Assembly (NCBI RefSeq): GCF_902459465.1
Contig: NC_047066.1
Coordinates: 20,649,047 to 20,713,046 of the forward strand
Reading direction: 5' to 3'
Length of the DNA stretch: 64,000 bases
From: Asterias rubens
Taxonomy: Eukaryota > Echinodermata > Asteroidea > Forcipulatida > Asteriidae
Shown: one piece after another, positions 47,801 to 59,480 of the stretch
How the letters are laid out: each line of letters opens with the position of its first letter
Position numbering within the stretch: position 1 is the first letter of the stretch
Made by a program: the position numbers and the translations under genes
Notes under the pieces: model-generated
Databases searched by the model: none
Seen by the model: only the letters and a program-made list of their open reading frames with translations
What the model was told of the DNA's origin: nothing

Positions 47801-50800
47801 TGGGCACTGTATAGTTATGTTGTGCCTGACTCCTCTATCCATGACCAGCTTTGTTGCATCTCTTCTTAACCTTGTTGCAATCTGTTTGGATGGAATCAAG
47901 CCATCTTGGAGGCCTTTTTATTTGGTGTCATTATTAATTTTCCTATCTGATGAAGTTTTATTCATGTTAAATAGTTCCATATGAAACATTTGGGAGCTCC
48001 ACATTGTACCAAATATTGTCGTTTTCAACTTGCAGGCCGCCAGACCCTACGTGCCGCCAGTGTCCAGGATATAACGGAGCTCTGTCTGGTGTTGGGTCAA
48101 ACAACACGCCTGGAACCTCAACTGGTGTTAACAGTAAGGATATCACTTCCTAACTAGACAATACATGTACATGTAGTTGGGCCTTACCAAACTTGAGATG
48201 GATGTATTCCAACCTGTCCCCAACTTGGGGTGGGAGTTCAAACCAAACTTGGAACTGTCCCAACTACAGTTGGGATGTGACGAGAATATGTCAGTTTGCA
48301 TTGTCTTCAACAGAATGCAAATCACTACACATATTATTTAAACATTAAAATCCATGCATGCTTCTTATGTTAAACATTGAGGTTGGCTTAGTGGGCCTTT
48401 TCCCTTCCTTTTTACATCTGCGCCCACATTTTGAATCACGTTTTTGCTAGACCAAAAATTTATTTTAAGAGACCAGATTCAAAATGAGTTGAACAAGCAC
48501 TAAATAAAGGTCTATCTCATTTTTCATGCCACTTTGATACTCAATAAAATTGAAAGATATATCACATTAATGGTCAATCCTTTTCACGAAGATATTACAC
48601 AATAAGGTGTTACTGTTTATTAGTCAAACAAAAAACACAAGACCACCGGACTTGTCCAGTTGTTGGTTAACTGGTCTCAGGCCTGGGGTCCAGTGTTAAT
48701 TTCAAGCCCTGATTTGTAGATTTCTTGTTGTGTTTTGTTTCAAAGGTCAGGTAGGTACATCCACTACAGGATCTGCTGCACCCTCAACCAGCCAGCTTGG
48801 GTCATCATCAGGGTTGCCGACGAACCCTAATCAACCCCTGTCAAGCACAGCTGCAGCTTCGAGCTCTGATGGTAGCGTCACCCGAGGGCACCGATTGAAA
48901 GCGATCGTGGGCGACTCCGTCCTGATGCCTAATGCTCCTCCGTATCAATGCCTTCCTGGTGCTAATCACTTGATGTGTAGCTGTTGTCGATCTCACATGC
49001 CGGACAGGAGGCAGGAATACTTTGCTAACCCCAGAGCTGTGCCTTCACAAAAATGTAAGCTGCAGTAGAAATTGTTTGCCACACCCATAGCTAATCATGG
49101 TATTGGAACGAGCCTTAGGTCACTATATGAGCTCAGCAGTCTAGTCATTTTGTGGATCCAATCATTTGAGAATGTGTTGGAATATCTGTCTATGTTATAC
49201 ACATCAAATAATATTGTAGAAAATACCCAATCCATTCAAGAAACTAAGATCTACATTAATTCTGTGTACTTACTGCTGGGAAACAACATGGGGCACTGCC
49301 TCCATTTGAGAAGGTGTTTCTCATTGGATTGCTTAAATGGGATACTGGCTTTGCCAATGCTGAAGAGCTGTGACCTGCATGCTATACTGAGTTGTCTGGA
49401 CCAAGATCACTGGGCAAGGTCGAGATGCTTTATGGCCTCGACTTGGTTGATTTTGAATAAGTTGTGGGGATTTGAAAAGATGACTTGATCAGTATGCTCT
49501 GATCATCTTTAAGCAAAAAGCATACATGTATGTAAGCTATTCTGTTTTGCTTCTTTAAATATCTATTGTTGTTTTTACTCGCTGTCCAAATATTAGTGAA
49601 TTTTGTATCTTTTCTGTTCAATTCCAGGTGATATATGTGGAAATTTCTTCTGTCATCTGTACTGGGGTTGTGAGAAGTTTGACTGTTATGGCTGCCTTAA
49701 TAAGTTTGGAGGTAAAAAAAGAAATGTAGAAAGAGAAAAACTGTACAGGATACCTGTAAAATGTTGAATTGTGAGATGCCATGGTAGAGTGCTCTAGTAC
49801 ACTTCAAGCTCAGCTCTGATGGCAGAGCAACTGTGGGTTTTGGCCATTAAACGTTTGGCATTGAGCAAGTCACTTCACTATGATTGCTTCTCTGCACCCA
49901 GGAGTAAATGGGTACCTGTTGGTGTAGAGATGGTTTTTGTGATTATTCTATCTTGGTGCACTACATATAATTTGCATATCATGCTGCATATTCCCGAGGG
50001 AGTGGACTTGCGGGTCCGAGTTGAAGTGGATCATCGGAAGCTTACATTATACCATGTAACTTGATGTGCAAATCTGTGTGAACATATTTGTTTCAACCCT
50101 AAAAATGTTGCGCACTCCCTTTACTTTTTTTCTTTTTTCAGATTTATTCTTTGGAAAAAAGTGCCTTGGTAATCTCATCCTAAAGAATGCATATGAATCA
50201 GATATACTAAAGGTATGTATGTTTAAAAATTGACAAACTTTTTCTAAGTAAAAATGTATAGGAACTTTTTGTTAAAGGTGTTATGTTTTTATGATCAAAG
50301 CAGGCCTGTGGCTGTACATGGAATTATGAACTCTCACATACATGAGAATATCGGGCAATCACGGTAGTCCCATTGGTAAGACACTGCTCTAGAATTGCAA
50401 GGGTCGTGGGTTCGAATTCCACCCAAGTAATATGCCTGTGATATTTTTTCACAGAACTCGGGAAAGTACCGAGTATACAGTGCTAACATACAACGGTAAT
50501 TCCCCCAGGGACCTCATAGTATTAACCTTTCGAAGGCGGTAACATTTATACTCTTGCATATATTGTATTGCTATTGTAATCAACATTTTATTGATATAAA
50601 ATTATATTAACTTTTGGTATTTAAAGTAGAATAAGTTTTGTGTTTTTTTTCCGGACGCTACCTCATTAACCTTTCAGGCAGTGTTCATGTAATAAATGTA
50701 TCCTTTGCTTTTTGTTCCATCAGAGTCACTTGCAAAGGAACAATCTAACATGGAAAGATGTTTTACAAACCTGCATGACTAAGCTTGACAGTGGGGAATA

Positions 50801-52877
50801 TTCTTGTGAAGGTGAGTGCTTTTTCGTATTTGTCATATTACTACAAACATTAACTCTTTCAATGCCACGGTCGTACATGTACAGTCTTTTTTACGTACTT
50901 TAAAACGTTGTTAATCATACATAGTGTATACATTTATGTACATATACAAGGCTAGAATTTGACCCCAAATGCAAGCCCTGATGAAGACCAGATAAATTGT
51001 TTTATTGTAAATTCTTTTTCATTTCCCCCTCTTGATTCTCCAATTACATGTAGCTGGAGTTGTTCACAGAATTACATCAGCAAACACTGTCTGTTACCAT
51101 TGTGGCCTGAAGAACTTCCAGGAACTGGCATACCAGTACAGGAAGGATATCCCAAGAGACCAACTACCTAGTGAGTGGCGGCTTTCTTCCTTAACCGTTT
51201 AGAGACCATAGCGGCCACAAGCGGCTTGTACAAAATGGCCACAAACTTAACCCCTTCTCTGGGTGCACTGGGTTATTTTATGTTCATTACACAACACATG
51301 GGACCTACGGCTTTTATGTCCCATTCGAAGGATACACGTATTAGTCGATCTTTAGGATTGTGGAAGGTTTCCCTGATGTAAATTTAGGGATTTTTGGGGT
51401 TGAACAAAGAAATAATGACTAGAGTAGGGTTTGAACCAACAACCTCTACCAACTGAGCTATCTAGCCCTATGTTGGCGGCTCCCTTTGTTTAGGGAGTCT
51501 CATTGTATAGTTAAAGGCAGTGGACACTATTGGTAATTACTCAAAATAATTATTAGCATAAAACCTTTGTTGATTACTAGTAATGGGGGGAGGTTGATAG
51601 TACATGTATAAAACATTGTGAGGACAGCTCCCTCTGAAGTTAAGTAGTTTGAGAAAGAAGTTATTTTCCACAAATTTGATTTCGAGACCTCACAATTAGA
51701 ATTTGAGTTCAGAATCAAGCATCTGAAAGCACACAATGGTGTTTTTTTCTTTCATTAATATCTCAACTTCGACGACCGATTGAGCTCAAATTTTTACAGG
51801 TTTGTTATTTTGTGCATATGTTGAGATACACCAAGTGAGAAGACTGGTCTTTGACAATTATCATTAGCGTCCAGTGCCTTTAACAATGGTCGGCTAATCA
51901 AATGTCAGATGCAGCATCTGGGAGCCAGTCTAATTTGTCTGTGAGTTGCCCAGTGAGCTGGTGAGTTTACTGCTTTCAGCCACTTCCAGGAAACCACTGA
52001 TTGTTCCTATTACTTCAAACTACAAGTCCTGTATAAATTACATTGCTGTATAGCCTTGTGCAAAGCTCTTAACATAAAACCACCTCGAGCCAGGCATGTT
52101 TGATACACAAACTGAAAGTGACAGTACAGGGCTTGTAAGTTACACTTGATGCCAGTGACTTCAGTGAAAGGCCAGAAAACTCACAACCACACAAGCCCAG
52201 TGGTCTTGTGTTTTTAAATTGAAAATATGCTACCACATTGTGTAATATCTTTGTACAAAAACTAGTGACTACAAGTCTCATAAATGGCAGGGTACTTACC
52301 GAAGACAAATGAGATCAATCTTCTACTAGCTTGTTTAACCCATTTTGATTCTGGTCTTTTGCAGTGCATGTTGTAGCCAGACCAGATTGCCACTGGGGAA
52401 GTAAGTGCCGGACACAAGTCTGCAAACTCCACCATGCTACGTAAGTGGTTTTGCACAATTACTTTAAAGTAATCTTTTTTATCATAGTCCAACTTGAACA
52501 TTGACCAGACTATATAGTTGCATTTGCTCAGTTTCAGTCTCAATTATTAATTGGGCATTTAATCAATTTTGGGCGTGAAATTTTTTTCCCTTTGTGGTTC
52601 CTGAAAAGGAATACACTCCCAAAAGCTGTTTGTGAACAGTACCTACCTTTTGCATTCTGTGTGTGGTTATATGCCACACACACATCTCAACCAATGATAT
52701 TTATTCCTTTGACCTCTGAGGGCGCTGTTTAGCTTGTAGTGATGCAAGGTTTAACTTTCTTTACCTTTCTCTTCATAGTGTAGTAAAGTAGGGCCCAAGA
52801 TTCTGTGAAACTTACCTTTGTGTTTTTTTCTTTTCTGTAGAAACTTCAACCACATCTGTGAACAAACAAGATTTTGA
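41843..52877 (+). CDS. CHFR: CHFR, checkpoint E3 ubiquitin ligase (FHA-RING-PBZ), 736 aa
   Basis: Twenty coding exons: 41843-41942, 42975-43071, 43212-43260, 43439-43502, 43728-43805, 44145-44325, 44641-45009, 45668-45743, 46457-46535, 46661-46728, 47070-47197, 47678-47719, 48036-48133, 48746-49054, 49628-49711, 50142-50212, 50724-50811, 51054-51170, 52365-52440, 52841-52877. Joined frame open, 2,211 nt. FHA domain about 1-105 (IGR29-31, SGQH46-49, TNGT). RING C301-x2-C304-x12-C317-x-H319-x2-C322-x2-C325-x10-C336-x2-C339. Acidic segment ISDDDMSGEDSDD; cysteine-rich region (CHLYWGC, CYGC, YESDILK); C-terminal PAR-binding zinc finger C708, C714, H723, H729, then FNHICEQTRF. CHFR delays mitotic entry under microtubule stress by ubiquitylating mitotic kinases and binds poly(ADP-ribose). 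Longer than human CHFR (664 aa), mainly through two Ser/Thr-rich linkers. All domains intact. Confidence 0.97.
42204..42292. repeat. Imperfect inverted repeat in CHFR intron 1
   Basis: TTGCCTACTCCCAGAACTAT pairs with ATAGTTCTAGAAGTAAGCAG-type sequence across a short loop near 42246. Arms about 40 bp. Confidence 0.65.
45155..45460 (-). repeat. SINE-like repeat, copy 7 (degenerate)
   Basis: Recognisable phrases are GTGCACTCAGCAGCAACTG, ATCAGTGTAACTGGGTTC and TTTAAGTGTCTTGCTTAA. An AATTTATTTATTTATTTA microsatellite interrupts it near 45320. Confidence 0.5.
45749..46045 (+). repeat. Tandem duplication in the CHFR intron after the RING exon
   Basis: Two ~140-bp copies start near 45751 and 45907, sharing CCCCAAACTGCAATAAT and CAGATGGTCAGACCATGTG. 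The first starts seven bases inside the intron. Confidence 0.85.
46312..46385 (-). repeat. tRNA-like SINE head
   Basis: On the minus strand: GCTAGTTAGCTCAGTTGTTA (A box) and GGTTCAAACCCC (B box). Similar to 51410-51482. No body typical of a functional tRNA gene with terminator was seen. CHFR intron. Confidence 0.5.
47512..47575 (+). repeat. 16-bp minisatellite, four perfect units
   Basis: AGAGGTCAATACCCAT is repeated four times head to tail with no visible difference. It lies in the CHFR intron between exons 47070-47197 and 47678-47719. Confidence 0.95.
50348..50560 (+). repeat. tRNA-derived SINE (plus strand)
   Basis: The tRNA-like head TAGTCCCATTGGTAAGAC (A box) and GTGGGTTCGAATTCC (B box) is followed by a ~130-bp non-tRNA body. 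It belongs to a different family from copies 1-7. CHFR intron. Confidence 0.65.
51235..51482 (-). repeat. SINE-like repeat with tRNA-like head
   Basis: On the minus strand the head reads AGCTCAGTTGGTAGAGG and GGTTGGTTCAAACCC-like. The body contains ACATGGGACCTACGGCTTTT. It sits immediately before a MITE. CHFR intron. Confidence 0.55.
51515..51879 (-). mobile_element. TTAA-MITE, 365 bp, CHFR intron
   Basis: TTAA at 51511-51514 and 51880-51883. Left terminus AGGCAGTGGACACTATTGG intact; right terminus has two changes. Confidence 0.88.
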
Positions 52878-55800
52878 ATACAATACTCATGCAAGTCGGC
52901 AAGTTTCAAGTAAGGATGTATGTTGTGGTGTTACATGTTACAACGTCTTTAAGTCTTTGAAGAATAATGTCACTTGTGTTTGTAAGACAAAGATATCATG
53001 ATTAGTAACTTTGCAGAGAAAAAAGTTTCCTTGTCAAAATCAGTCATTCAGGCTGAAAATGTTTAAATTGTAACTTGTATTTGCCGGGTAATTGTGCTTA
53101 AATTGTCCATACTTTAATTTCTTACGTGTGTTGTTGCAACACACTAACTGTTGTAGCTGGACCGACAGTAAGAAATGAGCTGTAGACCATGACTTAATTT
53201 CCTAGAACTGATGAGTACAGGTGTTGGCAGTACACCTTTGACCCTGGTCTCTGTAGAGAAGTAACTTTTTTAAAGGAGGCAATGCTATGTAATCTTATTT
53301 AAAAAACTGTAAAGAACGTGTGGGAGTACACAAGAATCTTTCTTAAATTTTGTAGATGTACATTTCCTTTTTTGTTTAAAGTAAACTATGCACCCTTAAG
53401 CAATCATCACAACCTTCATCTTCCACTGCATCCTCATCCCAAGGCAACATTACCAACTGAAGACTCCCTCGTCACCACTTAATTCCGTCATTCCCCTTAA
53501 CCTCCCCATCGTCTTTATCTGCATAATTTTGACCCACAGCCACACATTCCCAAGAATGCATCCTTCCTTGTGGAGCATTCCTTTATTCTTTTCTCTGTCC
53601 CTGCACTTAGATGCTCCCCATTTACTTCGTGGAGCACCCCAGTCTGTATAATTCTCATATGGGGTCACTTTTATTTTCCCGTTTTTGTGCTGTTCATGGT
53701 CTCCATAAGTTGACGAAATGAGCACACCCTCTTCCTTTCAATAAATCCTGCCGTTTTCCTCCCTCATCTCTTACATTATAATAATTGTCCTTTCCCTCTC
53801 ATAACCATGCTCGTCCGTATCTACTTTCTCACCATTTTATATCGTATGTACTCCCAAGATGTCTTATTTTTGATCCCAAGTCAACCTCCCTATCTTGGTG
53901 GATGTGTTTATAAATAACCTCCACAATGCCTCAATTATAAAAGCATCTGCGGCTAGTTTCTATTTTTAGACTCGGATGAAATTGGGTCTGGCGAGGTATC
54001 CCTGAGACTGTCTGTTTCTTTATCCGATAGACCCCGATCAAGTATAATGGGCAGAGGAGAATTTGTTATAGCTAAGGAATAGCACCTGCTCATACGTCTC
54101 GAAATTAAATTACTCTCTGCCTTTTAAACCGTGGAGGCGAAATTAAAGCACACATTCAATAATATTATGTAGTAGCATCTTAACCCAGGTTTTGTATAAG
54201 TAATTAAAATGGTGGTCTGTGTTTTATTCTTGTGAGCATTTTTAATATAGTATTTCTTCAGTTGAAAACGAGTGGGAGAAAATTATGTTGCTCTGAGCTC
54301 TCAAGCTACACTGTAAAACCTCTTGGGTTTGAATGGCCCGAATTTCCGGTCCCACGATTCGGCTGTGTCGACATGTAGATTCGGCTGTGTCGACATGTGT
54401 ATACATGTAAAGGCCGAAACATTGTTAGTAACCGTGAATTCGAAATTGCTACTGTTTGAAGATTGATCTGAACACGGTATAAATAGTTCGGTCTGTCATT
54501 TTGTTAAAAACCTGGTTTCAAAGAGGCTCTTCAATAATAAAACGCTTATACGAAAGCAATGTGGATACACACTTTATGTCAAATTTTACTGTCCAGTCTT
54601 AAACCTGTATACTGAAAAACAACATTATTGTTAAAACTCTTAAATAAGGTCATTCTTTGTGACGTTCACTTTCACGAAATGTCATATCTGACCAATATCC
54701 CGTTTTTTTTTGTTCTTTGTTGCCATAAATCACGCCGCTGGAAAGCTTTTAGTACTAAACATGGAGCAAGGAGGATTTAAAGCGTAAATCAGTAATGCAA
54801 ACAGAGCAACCGTATATAATCCGCAAGCTTAATTTGGTTTTATGTTTCAAACGTTCGCTGGTAAGCAGTTGCCTCTTAGAAGAAAACGTTGTCATACATT
54901 TAAGATGTTTACATTTCTCAATGTAAAAAACAACCTGTGCCTGAAACAACACGCGGATCCTCGCATACTGCAACCTTTGACCTTTCCCGTGAGAACTAAT
55001 AAGAGCTGTGTTCTGGATTGTGTTAAAACTGAAATTAAAATAGAAGACGCAGTGCGGATGCGATCGATCGTCTTTCATTAGTTTTGTGTTAAATAATGAC
55101 CAACATACTTTTATACTTTTTAATCAACGCTCTTCGAGTTACATAGGTCCACCTGTTTGATTTCGTTTGGTTTTGTTTTAACATCGTTTCATGCGTTGAC
55201 AACTCGTTAACCGATTTCCGGTCCTGTTCCGATAAAAGCTGTAGAAATAAAGGTCATGAAAATTTCAAAATGATGTGCCGTAGCGGAAAGTCTTTTTCGG
55301 TACTGTGTGTTTTTAACATTTATTTCTCTCCAATTCGTCACCCTTTTATATTGCCCGAAATCTTGTGCGATTATATTCCACATAGGAAGAATAATCCATA
55401 TAGAATAGACTATCTGAGAAAATATTTCCTGCAGAAACTTTGCTCATATTGGCATGTTTTTGAATTACTCTCTCTAAAACCACATTCCTCTTAGGGGAAT
55501 GTTCTCAAAAAGTTATACATTATCAACAGCTGCAGTACTTCTCACCAAGTAATTTTTGTTATTGTTGTGAAAACTGCAAAAGGACGATTGGAAATATTTT
55601 AAGGTGCACGTTCGATGCACTATGCATATTTCGATTGCTAAAATTTGAAGAGAAAACAAAATAACGAAGATTTTTATTTCTTTTTCAATTTTATATAAAG
55701 ATTCCATCTGTTCTTTGATATAAATTTAGTTCAGAACAGATTAAATATACGTTTATAATAAATGAGGTTTTAATATAAATTTTAACCAATCCATCATTTT

Positions 55801-57169
55801 CCCTGGAGTAATTAACAATTATGTCTTTAAAGCTTTAAATGACTTCGAACTGTCATCGTACTTTTAAGTACTGAACGGTTTATCTTTCCTAAAAGTAAAC
55901 TTTTAGATAATAATTATCCAATGCATTTGTTAGATATTACCACCGATCAGTAATCACCCTTTAAAATGAATGATTTTCCGATGAAAACCGAACAAACTCC
56001 TCCGTAATGCCAGATTTTATTGGCAGCTGACCTGGAGAGCATGCTTATTACACAGAGCTTAAACCCCTCATGTAATCGCCCACTCTTTAAAACACGTAGG
56101 TCCTTCGATCTCGCTCTCGATGATGAAGCACTCGTTCAGCATCGCACGCATGCCGTGTAACAGCTCCGCGCACCCCCACTAGCTAAAGAGCCACGTACGC
56201 CTCCTTCTAGTAGTCCTCGGACTTTTCATTTGCTTAGAGGCAACACTCGCCCACGTACTTCTACGCGTCTACATCGATAAAATCACGACGGGAATTTATC
56301 TCGTGTTATTATTAACCACTATACCGCCAACGCAAATCATATTCCAGGTCTATTTTTAGCCCAATTTTCATTTCGTGTATTTGTTCAAGTGTGGAGGCCT
56401 CTAGAGGAAGTAGCGACCTTCCTGAAATGGCTTTAAACCCTTTTTGCCAATCAATTAATGTATTTCGGAGTCTACACCGTAAGACATCAGCAGGGGAGCA
56501 TGGTTTTGAACAAAAGGAGCCCATCGTGTATGTATTGTAGACCATGTGCAAACATCTGTATAGATAACTGTATACAAAATATATGCTCTAGATTTTACGA
56601 ATCATTCTAATTTTTTTAATGACTAACATTTCAAACATGGAGAAGTTCCAATTATATGTAGCAATATATCGCACATTTCGTCAGGTTTGAGTTCCAAGGG
56701 ATAACGAAATCTACACTCAGTTTTGTTTTGCTCGGTTTGAGTAGCCAATGATAGGGCCTAGCTAACACAAATCTATCCCCTCCTATTTTCTCCCAGATAA
56801 ACTTCATCGTAATTTTTTACTCAGATGTGTGCCTTTTCAGCCCTTCTTTGCCAATAACACGGCTTTGTCAGCAAGTTAGATTGAGACTAGTTCCAGACAA
56901 AAAGTGTATAAATCAATTAAAAGTACAGTTCAAATTAAAAGTACTAATTACATTAAATAGGCATCAACTGAGCCTAAAAAAAGAATGAAATACACGATAA
57001 AACACAATGAATCAGAAAATAAAATCGAAAACAAACTCAAAAGAACAAAAAAAAAATGTTTCATTACAATAAAGAGCAGCACAAAAAACGATATTATTAA
57101 TTCTAAAATTAGTTTTAAAATTATGTTTAACTTAACTACATGTATATGCCTAATATATTTTATATTGAA

Positions 57170-57570
57170 AAAAAAAAAAAAAAATACAATAAAATAAAGT
57201 GCAGGTTTCATAAAATATTCTTATAGGCCAATGAATAAATAAATAGATTATACATTTTAGCTAACCCATTCATTGGCTCCTGTGATATAAAATAAAATTA
57301 AACTGAACTAAAATAGAATTTATATTGCATTAAAAAAATTCATAAAAATAAAGTGCTGTTTGCATGAAATAGTGTTAAAGGCCAATGCATAAATAATTGG
57401 GATACATATTTCATCTAGCCCCCTTAATTGCCTCCTTTGATAGAAACTAAAGTTACACTAAACTAAAATAGAATTTATCTTGCAATAAAAAAGTACACTT
57501 CAATAAAGTGCAGTTTTACATGAAATAGTTTGCTATGCAAATTTCACCTGACCCCTTAATTGCACCCTAT
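57170..57570. repeat. AT-rich tandem array, about 154-bp period
   Basis: The landmark ATAAAGTGC recurs at 57194, 57348 and 57503, and AACTAAAATAGAATTTAT recurs at about 57307 and 57462. Roughly 2.5 units. A poly-A run near 57168-57184 precedes it. Confidence 0.8.
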
Positions 57571-58572
57571 GCAGTCAAGCGCAAAAACTGGCACAACAAA
57601 TTTACACCAAAAGCAGCAGGAAGAGTATAACGAAAATGTATTTTCTGAATTTCTACACAATAAAACAGTGGGTAGTGTGTATTGTTTTTACTTGTACTGT
57701 ATATATAGAAGACAGTTTCTGATTGTTCCATTGTGTAAAACGGTCTTACAATGGCAACCCCTTAAGCTCTAATAGTTCTTTGTTGCAGTAACTCTGTGGA
57801 CGTTCCTTTTGTTCTGTAAACTTGAGGAAACTCCTGTTCTTCAACACAGTAAATAACACTGTGTGGACGTCTGTAAGTCCACATAATGTTTCAAGTCCCT
57901 ATTATATTGTGTGGACTTATTTCGTTCTCAGGTCCACACATCGTAATGTGGTGTTAAAGCACAGACACCACCATTGAAACTATAGTTTTCAATTTGCCGT
58001 TATCAATGTTATTAATAAAGTTTATATGAACAAAAGTGGTCTACATTTTCTTGCAACAACATAAAGTGTGCCATACAGTGCAATTCTAGCTTGTTTGTAT
58101 GAGATATAAACATTAAATTCTGAATTTTAATGAAATTGCTGCTCATTGATTTATGGTGAGAGGATGAGAAGGCACCCGACTATATTAATACACACATAAA
58201 TAATAACTACATTATGAGATTGGTTTTACTCTGGGCAACACTATACAGCTATCTAAAACTTTGAGAAAACTTTAAGAAGATAATGTTACGCCATGATTTG
58301 GTATTGGAGGCGTTGACCGTTTTGTTTGTTCCTTTGCTTTAAAGGGAAGGTATACGTTCAGTATTTACACTTTTAAACTGAGTGACAGTAAAAACCTTTG
58401 GTTAGAAACCTAAAAGAGCCTTCGATAGTATCAAGCATTTTGAGAAACATTTCACTTCGTAATGTAGTGTAAAAAGAGATCAGCTTTCATGCCCCCTGAA
58501 CATCACTCCGGATTTTTGGCGATATCTAAACACCGTGACCCCCTTATACTTATGGAAAAAAAATTCACTTGG

Positions 58573-58750
58573 TATAGACAATCGAACGGTTCCATTGCTA
58601 TAGACAATCGAACGGTTCCATTGCTATAGACAATCGAACGGTTCCATTGCTATAGACAATCGAACGGTTCCATTGCTATAGACAATCGAACGGTTCCATT
58701 GCTATAGACAATCGAACGGTTCCATTGCTATAGACAATCGAACGGTTCCA
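58573..58750 (+). repeat. 26-bp minisatellite, seven identical units
   Basis: TATAGACAATCGAACGGTTC plus CATTGC is repeated from 58573, 58599, 58625, 58651, 58677, 58703 and 58729; the last unit lacks its final four bases. No spacers, so it is not a CRISPR array. A diverged single unit (AAACAATCAAACGGTTCC) occurs near 60178, inside a second copy of the surrounding dispersed repeat. Confidence 0.97.
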
Positions 58751-59379
58751 AACACAAGAGTGCCTTAAAGACCTAAAGTCATTTTTATTAAACCACATGT
58801 TGGTCTATACTAGGTGCAATCCTCAGTAGCCTACTGATGACGTCACCGTTTGCTAAACACTTTACAGAAGGGTGGGAACCCATTGTGTCTCTGCACAGTT
58901 GGAAAAGTAAACACACTGTGACGTCATCACTGCAGGTATCTACGTGGCGTTTTCTGCCAGGAAACGTTATTAATCGGACCAATAAGGGCACAATGTTGAC
59001 AAAGTAGAGGGCGCTCTTGTTGGACCGTGACTAATAACACGATTGCGTGCGGCAACCCTCTTTAATATAAAGTCATGTCTCCCCGTTCATTGATTTAATC
59101 CCTCTCTTAAAAATGACATTCAAACCATAGACCACGGGAAAGCTACATAGAACAACCTCACCGTGTGTTTATCCCACAGAGTTTATAATATTACAGCCCT
59201 GCATGTCCAATGTGCATTTCCCATCCCAGACCACTCGTTTGTAATTGACGCTTTGAGTTCTTGTCCTCTCAATCCGTCGCATGTCTTCCTTCAGTGACAA
59301 TCCTCCCCCGCATTAGAGGCATCCGGGGTAGTGACGGAGCGTTGACTGAGAAGACCGATCGCTCTTACCATCAGATGGT

Positions 59380-59480
59380 TGTTATAGAGCCGTGAGGCGT
59401 TGTGTTCTTGCAGGATTTATTAAGACGTGGTATAAGATTTTGATAACTTTAAGAAGCCCCCGGATATCTTCAGTTGGGAA
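59380..59480 (+). other. Possible 5' non-coding exon ending at a consensus donor
   Basis: GTTGGGAAG|GTAAGTTT at 59480/59481 is a near-consensus splice donor after a CG-containing stretch. It could be the first exon of a plus-strand gene extending beyond the window. No coding content was seen. Confidence 0.2.

Noticed and set aside
49072..49488. 138-codon open frame between CHFR exons
   Set aside because: It lies in an intron, lacks domains, and the CHFR frame continues cleanly from 49054 to 49628.
50348..50430. Functional tRNA gene
   Set aside because: A and B boxes are present, but the stems do not form a proper cloverleaf and a SINE-type body follows.
58573..58750. CRISPR-like array
   Set aside because: The units are contiguous with no spacers and the genome is eukaryotic; it is a minisatellite.
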